From CAYMJK01 sp043101635 (lineage in GTDB: Bacteria > Planctomycetota > Phycisphaerae > Phycisphaerales > UBA1924), in assembly GCA_043101635.1 (NCBI GenBank), contig JBICIE010000130.1, positions 1-8,037 of the forward strand: DNA of 8,037 nucleotides, in the 5' to 3' direction. The notes under the pieces were generated by a model. It was not told the origin of the DNA. It searched no databases and worked only from the letters and a program-made list of their open reading frames with translations. This document shows, one piece after another, positions 5,491 through 8,037 of this stretch. Each line of letters opens with the position of its first letter. Positions within the stretch are counted from its first letter, which is position 1. The translations under genes and the position numbers were made by a program.

Positions 5491-5515
5491 GCCTCGCCGC
5501 CAGATGAGCTACCTT
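5487..5515 (+). promoter_or_regulatory. Candidate promoter for the AbgT-family gene
   Basis: TTGAGC (5487-5492, four of six -35 matches) and TACCTT (5510-5515, three of six -10 matches) are 17 bp apart. The -35 box overlaps the stop codon of the upstream membrane-protein gene. A weak match; the gene may instead be read from upstream. Confidence 0.25.
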
Positions 5516-5543
5516 GCCCGTTCGCACGGGGCGGGGCTGTCCT

Positions 5544-5560
5544 CCGCTCCTCGGGAGCGG
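5544..5560 (+). promoter_or_regulatory. Hairpin enclosing the Shine-Dalgarno of the AbgT-family gene
   Basis: CCGCTCC (5544-5550) and GGAGCGG (5554-5560) form a perfect 7-bp stem with loop TCG. The right arm contains the only Shine-Dalgarno (GGAG, 5554-5557) and ends directly before ATGATG (5561-5566). A second small hairpin, CCCGT (5517-5521) with ACGGG (5526-5530), lies upstream. Folding would hide the ribosome-binding site, which suggests translational control; this has not been shown. Confidence 0.45.
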
Positions 5561-5563
5561 ATG

Positions 5564-7219
5564 ATGGCGAAGCAGCGCGGCGGGGTACTGGAACTGATCG
5601 AGCGCATCGGCAACCGGCTGCCGGATCCGGCGATCCTGTTCGTGCTGGGGGCGGCGCTGGTCGTTCTGGCGTCGGCGGCCGTTGCGACCCTGGACTGGGA
5701 GGTCCAGGCGATGCGCCTGGCGCCGGCCGTCGAGACGGTCATGCGCGACGGCGTGGAGGTCGAGCAGCCCGTGCTCGGTCTCGATGGCCGACCGGTGCTC
5801 GAGCTTGTGCCCGACCGGTCGGTCAACGATGGCGAGCCGTACCGCGCGGTCAACCTGCTGACCAGCGATGGCGTGTACTGGATGCTCACGAGCATGGTGA
5901 GCAACTTCATGGGCTTTGCGCCGCTGGGCATCGTGCTGACCGGCATGCTCGGCATCGGCGTGGCGGAGCGCACCGGGCTGATCGGCGCGGGACTTCGAGC
6001 GTTCATGCTCGTGGCGCCGAAGCAACTGCTCACGCCGATCATGGTCTTCCTCGGGATTATGTCGTCCATGGGGCTGGACGCCGGGTACGTGGTGCTGCCG
6101 CCATTGGCGGCGGCGCTGTACAAGTCGGTCGGGCGCTCGCCGATTGCGGGCATCGCGGCGGTCTTCAGCGGCGTGGCGGCCGGCTTCAACGCCAACCTGT
6201 TCGTGACCGGCCTGGATCCACTGCTGGCCGGGCTGAGCACGATCGGGGCGCAGGTCGTCGATCCCGACTACATCGTGGTCGCCACCTGCAACTGGTGGTT
6301 CATGATCGCTTCGACGTTTGTCATCACGCTCGTGGGCTGGGCCGCCAGCGCCTGGTTCGTGGAGAAGCGATTCGCAAACAAGAGTCCAGAGGAAGGCGGG
6401 CCGGTGGCCGCGACGGCCGACGATCTCGCCGCCCACCGGCTGGAGCCGAAGGAGTGGCGAGCCCTCGGCTGGGCCCTGGCGGCGCTGGCCGCGGCGATGG
6501 GGCTGGTGGTGGCGGCGGTCAACATCCCAGGGGCGCCCCTGTACACGCAGGAGTCCGACGCCAGTCCGTTCGCCCGCTGGGTCAACGTGATCGTGCCGCT
6601 GATCTTCCTCGCCTTCCTGGCGCCGGGCGTCACCTACGGGATCGCGATCGGCCGGGTCCGCTCCAGTCACGATGTCGCCGAGCTGTTCACCAAGTCGATG
6701 GCGTACATGGCGCCGATTATCGTGCTGGCGTTCTTCGCAGCGCAGTTCATCGAGTACTTCAAGTACTCGCAGCTCGACCGCATGCTGGCGTACGCCGGGG
6801 GCGCGTGGCTTGCGGCCCAGCAGATGCCTGCCGCAGCGCTGATCATCGCGTTCATCATCGTGACGATGGTCTTCAACCTGTTCATCGGGAGCATGTCGGC
6901 CAAGTACACCATGTTTGCGCCGATCTTCGTGCCGATGCTCATGCTGGCGGCCGGCATCAGTCCGGAACTGACGCAAGCGGCGTACCGCATCGGCGACTCG
7001 ACGACCAACACCATCACGCCACTGAACGCGTATCTGGTCATCATCCTGGTGGTGATGCAGAAGTTCGCCCCCAAGGCGGGCATGGGCACGCTGATTGCGA
7101 TGATGCTCCCGTACTCGATTCTGTTCACCATCGCCTGGTCGGTGATGCTGCTGGTCTGGATGAGCCTCGGGCTTGAACTGGGCCCGGGCGGCCCGCTGAC
7201 TTACCAGCCCGCCGGCTGA
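5564..7219 (+). CDS. AbgT-family transporter
   Basis: A 551-residue inner-membrane transporter of the AbgT family (p-aminobenzoyl-glutamate uptake in Escherichia coli AbgT; sulfonamide/p-aminobenzoate efflux in MtrF and YdaH). Family hallmarks run in order: 'LIERIGNRLPDPAILFVLGA' (11-30), 'MVSNFMGFAPLGIVLTGMLG' (111-130) with 'GVAERTGLIGAG' (132-143), 'SSMGLDAGYVVLPPLAAALY' (167-186, D172 in the re-entrant loop region), 'GFNANLFVTGLDPLLAGLST' (207-226), 'FNLFIGSMSAKYTMFAPIFV' (437-456) and 'YRIGDSTTNTITPLNAY' (474-490, with the conserved Arg and Asp). About nine to eleven helices are expected. The loop at 45-98 is longer than in AbgT and carries a charged insert. Start: GGGAG (5553-5557) is 6 nt before the ATG at 5564; ATG at 5561 is also possible, whereas ATG at 5504 has no ribosome-binding site. 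No abgA/abgB peptidase is nearby, so uptake versus efflux cannot be decided. Confidence 0.93.
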   Translation: MAKQRGGVLELIERIGNRLPDPAILFVLGAALVVLASAAVATLDWEVQAMRLAPAVETVMRDGVEVEQPVLGLDGRPVLELVPDRSVNDGEPYRAVNLLTSDGVYWMLTSMVSNFMGFAPLGIVLTGMLGIGVAERTGLIGAGLRAFMLVAPKQLLTPIMVFLGIMSSMGLDAGYVVLPPLAAALYKSVGRSPIAGIAAVFSGVAAGFNANLFVTGLDPLLAGLSTIGAQVVDPDYIVVATCNWWFMIASTFVITLVGWAASAWFVEKRFANKSPEEGGPVAATADDLAAHRLEPKEWRALGWALAALAAAMGLVVAAVNIPGAPLYTQESDASPFARWVNVIVPLIFLAFLAPGVTYGIAIGRVRSSHDVAELFTKSMAYMAPIIVLAFFAAQFIEYFKYSQLDRMLAYAGGAWLAAQQMPAAALIIAFIIVTMVFNLFIGSMSAKYTMFAPIFVPMLMLAAGISPELTQAAYRIGDSTTNTITPLNAYLVIILVVMQKFAPKAGMGTLIAMMLPYSILFTIAWSVMLLVWMSLGLELGPGGPLTYQPAG

Positions 7220-7244
7220 ACGACGGCTCCATCCCAGAGAGGGA

Positions 7245-7270
7245 AGCCGCGAGCGCAAGCTCGCGCGGCT
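7245..7270 (+). terminator. Candidate terminator hairpin after the AbgT-family gene
   Basis: AGCCGCGAGC (7245-7254) pairs with GCTCGC plus GGCT (7259-7270, with a 2-nt bulge) around a GCAA loop, a stable GNRA tetraloop. It begins 25 bp after the stop. No T-run follows. The ten bases GAGCGCAAGC recur at 7432-7441, so this may belong to a dispersed repeat rather than being a dedicated terminator. Confidence 0.5.
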
Positions 7271-7406
7271 GTCCGTGGGCGCAGCGAAAGCGGCCGGGTG
7301 GGGCCGGCGGGCGTTGTTGGGATGTGGGGCGGGCAGCACGCTGGGCGCAGGCGGAGCGCGAATGCATGAAGTGGAGGCCAGTCGGGCCTCGGGGATGCAA
7401 GTGTGA

Positions 7407-7422
7407 GCGGCGCGAGCGCCGC
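7407..7422. repeat. Short palindrome in the 3' spacer
   Basis: GCGGCG (7407-7412) and CGCCGC (7417-7422) form a 6-bp stem with loop CGAG. First of a chain of hairpins in the spacer. Confidence 0.45.
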
Positions 7423-7440
7423 GCAGCGGACGAGCGCAAG

Positions 7441-7454
7441 CCACGGGAGCGTGG
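7441..7454. repeat. Short hairpin with GGAG loop
   Basis: CCACG (7441-7445) pairs with CGTGG (7450-7454) around GGAG. It directly follows the second copy of GAGCGCAAGC (7432-7441) and lies 10 bp before the large palindrome at 7465. Confidence 0.35.
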
Positions 7455-7464
7455 GACCATGCTG

Positions 7465-7486
7465 CTTCGCCCCGGCCGGGGCGAAG
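7465..7486. repeat. Perfect 22-bp palindrome
   Basis: CTTCGCCCCGG (7465-7475) is followed at once by its exact reverse complement (7476-7486), with no spacer. As RNA it would form a 9-bp stem with a GGCC loop. It is the longest perfect palindrome I found in the window. Confidence 0.7.
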
Positions 7487-7610
7487 GGAGGCGTCCGCTT
7501 CGGGCTTCCAGGTCGGGCGCCGGGCGCATGTGGCTGAGCGCTGCTGAAGCTGGGGCGGGGCCTGGGTGGGCGCCGGCGAGGGCGGCGTTGGATTCGGGAG
7601 GGCGCCGCCA

Positions 7611-7627
7611 GCAGGATGGAATCCTGC
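7611..7627. repeat. Hairpin of the CAGG-NN-GGA-NN-CCTG type, copy 1
   Basis: GCAGGAT (7611-7617), loop GGA, ATCCTGC (7621-7627): a perfect 7-bp stem. It shares loop and outer stem with the hairpin at 7743-7763, differing only by a paired AT-to-CG change. Confidence 0.6.
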
Positions 7628-7742
7628 CCCGCCGGGCGCTGCTTGATCGGTCGCGGCTGGCCCGTGCTGGTGTCGCAAAGACACTCCGTGCGCAGGCGGC
7701 AAGGTGCGGGGAGCCTGACAAGGCGTTTCGGGCGCCTGCGTC

Positions 7743-7763
7743 GCACAGGCGGGACGCCTGTGC
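7743..7763. repeat. Hairpin of the CAGG-NN-GGA-NN-CCTG type, copy 2
   Basis: GCACAGGCG (7743-7751), loop GGA (7752-7754), CGCCTGTGC (7755-7763): a perfect 9-bp stem. Over the 15 central bases it equals copy 1 except for two positions on each arm, which change together so that pairing is kept. Confidence 0.65.
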
Positions 7764-7783
7764 CACCCGCGCAAGGGGCGCAT

Positions 7784-8037
7784 ACGGAATGGGGATGCGA
7801 GGCGGGGGAGGTGGGGGGCGAGTGCGCGCAGGTTCGTTGCCAGTGCGCGCAGGATGCTGCGGGCGCGCGGCGGGGGGGCCGGGGCGGTCCATGCGAGCGG
7901 GGCGGCGCTGAGGACGGCGATGGCGGCGACAAGAGCGTGCTCGCGGGCGCGCAGTTCGTGGCTGGGGGAGGGGTAGGACCTGGTTCTGAGGAAGGCGTTG
8001 AGGGTGGCCAGGTGCGCGGCGAGGATGTCGCGCGAGT
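7784..8037 (-). CDS. Possible 3' part of a minus-strand gene entering from the right edge (end unclear, perhaps decayed)
   Basis: Read on the minus strand from 8035, 84 codons show coding character: by hand count 73 end in G or C, and the product is a plausible helical protein rather than a homopolymer, for example 'SRDILAAHLATLNAFLRTRS' (first 20 visible residues), 'HELRAREHALVAAIAVLSAA' and 'SILRALATNLRALAPHLPRL'. The last contains a heptad-like LRALA repeat that corresponds to the 12-bp direct repeat at 7821-7832 and 7842-7853. The frame has no stop here: it stays open through the hairpin at 7743-7763 and on antisense to the transporter gene, where the composition changes and coding is not credible. 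So either the true stop was lost when repeats invaded the 3' end, or this is chance openness in GC-rich DNA. The start is off the window. I do not recognise a family. Confidence 0.35.

Larger units (their letters stand above)
7271..7783. other. Palindrome-rich spacer without a convincing gene
   Basis: More than 500 bases with no reading frame that looks like protein. Long open frames exist on both strands only because the DNA is GC-rich; their products are low-complexity Arg/Ala/Gly or Pro/Ala strings with no ribosome-binding site or recognisable motif. The stretch holds at least five short perfect hairpins, listed separately. I see no tRNA, insertion-sequence ends or evenly spaced repeats. 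Confidence 0.6.

Noticed and set aside
5384..5563. Longer N-terminus for the AbgT-family protein
   Set aside because: Overlaps the upstream gene or, from ATG 5504, has no ribosome-binding site. Family homology starts just after 5564.
5156..7783. 875-codon open frame on the minus strand
   Set aside because: Almost wholly antisense to the membrane-protein and AbgT-family genes. Its product is low-complexity Arg/His/Pro/Gln text with no domain; openness is a by-product of high GC in codon positions of the real genes.
7821..7853. 12-bp direct repeat AGTGCGCGCAGG spaced 21 bp as an iteron or binding site
   Set aside because: The 21-bp period equals seven codons, and on the minus strand both copies encode LRAL in a coding-like frame, so a protein-level heptad repeat explains it more simply.
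7324..7911. 195-codon plus-strand frame in the right-hand spacer
   Set aside because: No ribosome-binding site; Arg/Gly/Ala-rich product that reads straight through several palindromes. Looks like translated repeat DNA.
7220..8037. CRISPR array or insertion-sequence ends in the repeat-rich spacer
   Set aside because: Hairpins differ in sequence and spacing, no direct repeat of 20 bp or more recurs at regular intervals, and no transposase, terminal inverted repeats or target duplication is visible.

Overview
High-GC, densely packed bacterial chromosome segment. Several signs point to Planctomycetota, most likely Phycisphaerae: an ECF sigma factor followed by a membrane protein with the prepilin-like 'C...Y...LP / CP / H-x-DG' signature common in that phylum, two ECF sigma genes within 1 kb, and a downstream spacer full of short palindromes. 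The taxonomic call is inference from protein style, not from a marker gene comparison.

Layout. (1) 1-507, minus strand: N-terminal 169 residues of an ECF sigma factor whose C-terminus lies off the left edge. (2) 508-579: a 72-bp divergent spacer carrying a 20-bp inverted repeat that ends 1 nt before the next start codon. (3) 580-891: a small DUF4286-like protein. (4) 981-2781: a complete ECF sigma factor, then a 394-residue single-pass membrane protein 4 nt downstream that looks like its partner or anti-sigma regulator. Its cytoplasmic half is an internally duplicated module and its outer half resembles a prepilin-type H-x-DG domain. (5) 2878-3669: rpmI-rplT (bL35 with an unusual C-terminal extension, and bL20) without infC immediately upstream. 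(6) 3677-3700: a perfect hairpin shared by convergent rplT and speB. (7) 3695-4717, minus: an agmatinase-family ureohydrolase. (8) 4759-5490: a five-helix membrane protein of unknown function, divergent from speB. (9) 5564-7219: an AbgT-family transporter whose Shine-Dalgarno sits inside a hairpin. (10) 7220-8037: a spacer with a chain of short perfect palindromes, then a minus-strand reading frame with coding character that enters from the right edge and has no convincing end.

How it fits together. The left third is regulatory: two sigma factors and a putative membrane-bound sensor/anti-sigma in one transcriptional unit with the second sigma. The centre is housekeeping translation. The right half is amine/arginine-derivative hydrolysis and a transporter, with no obvious pathway link between them. 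The most interesting parts are the sigma/duplicated-module/H-x-DG protein pair, the several candidate RNA- or operator-level control elements at start codons, and the palindrome-rich spacer with two hairpins that show compensatory changes.
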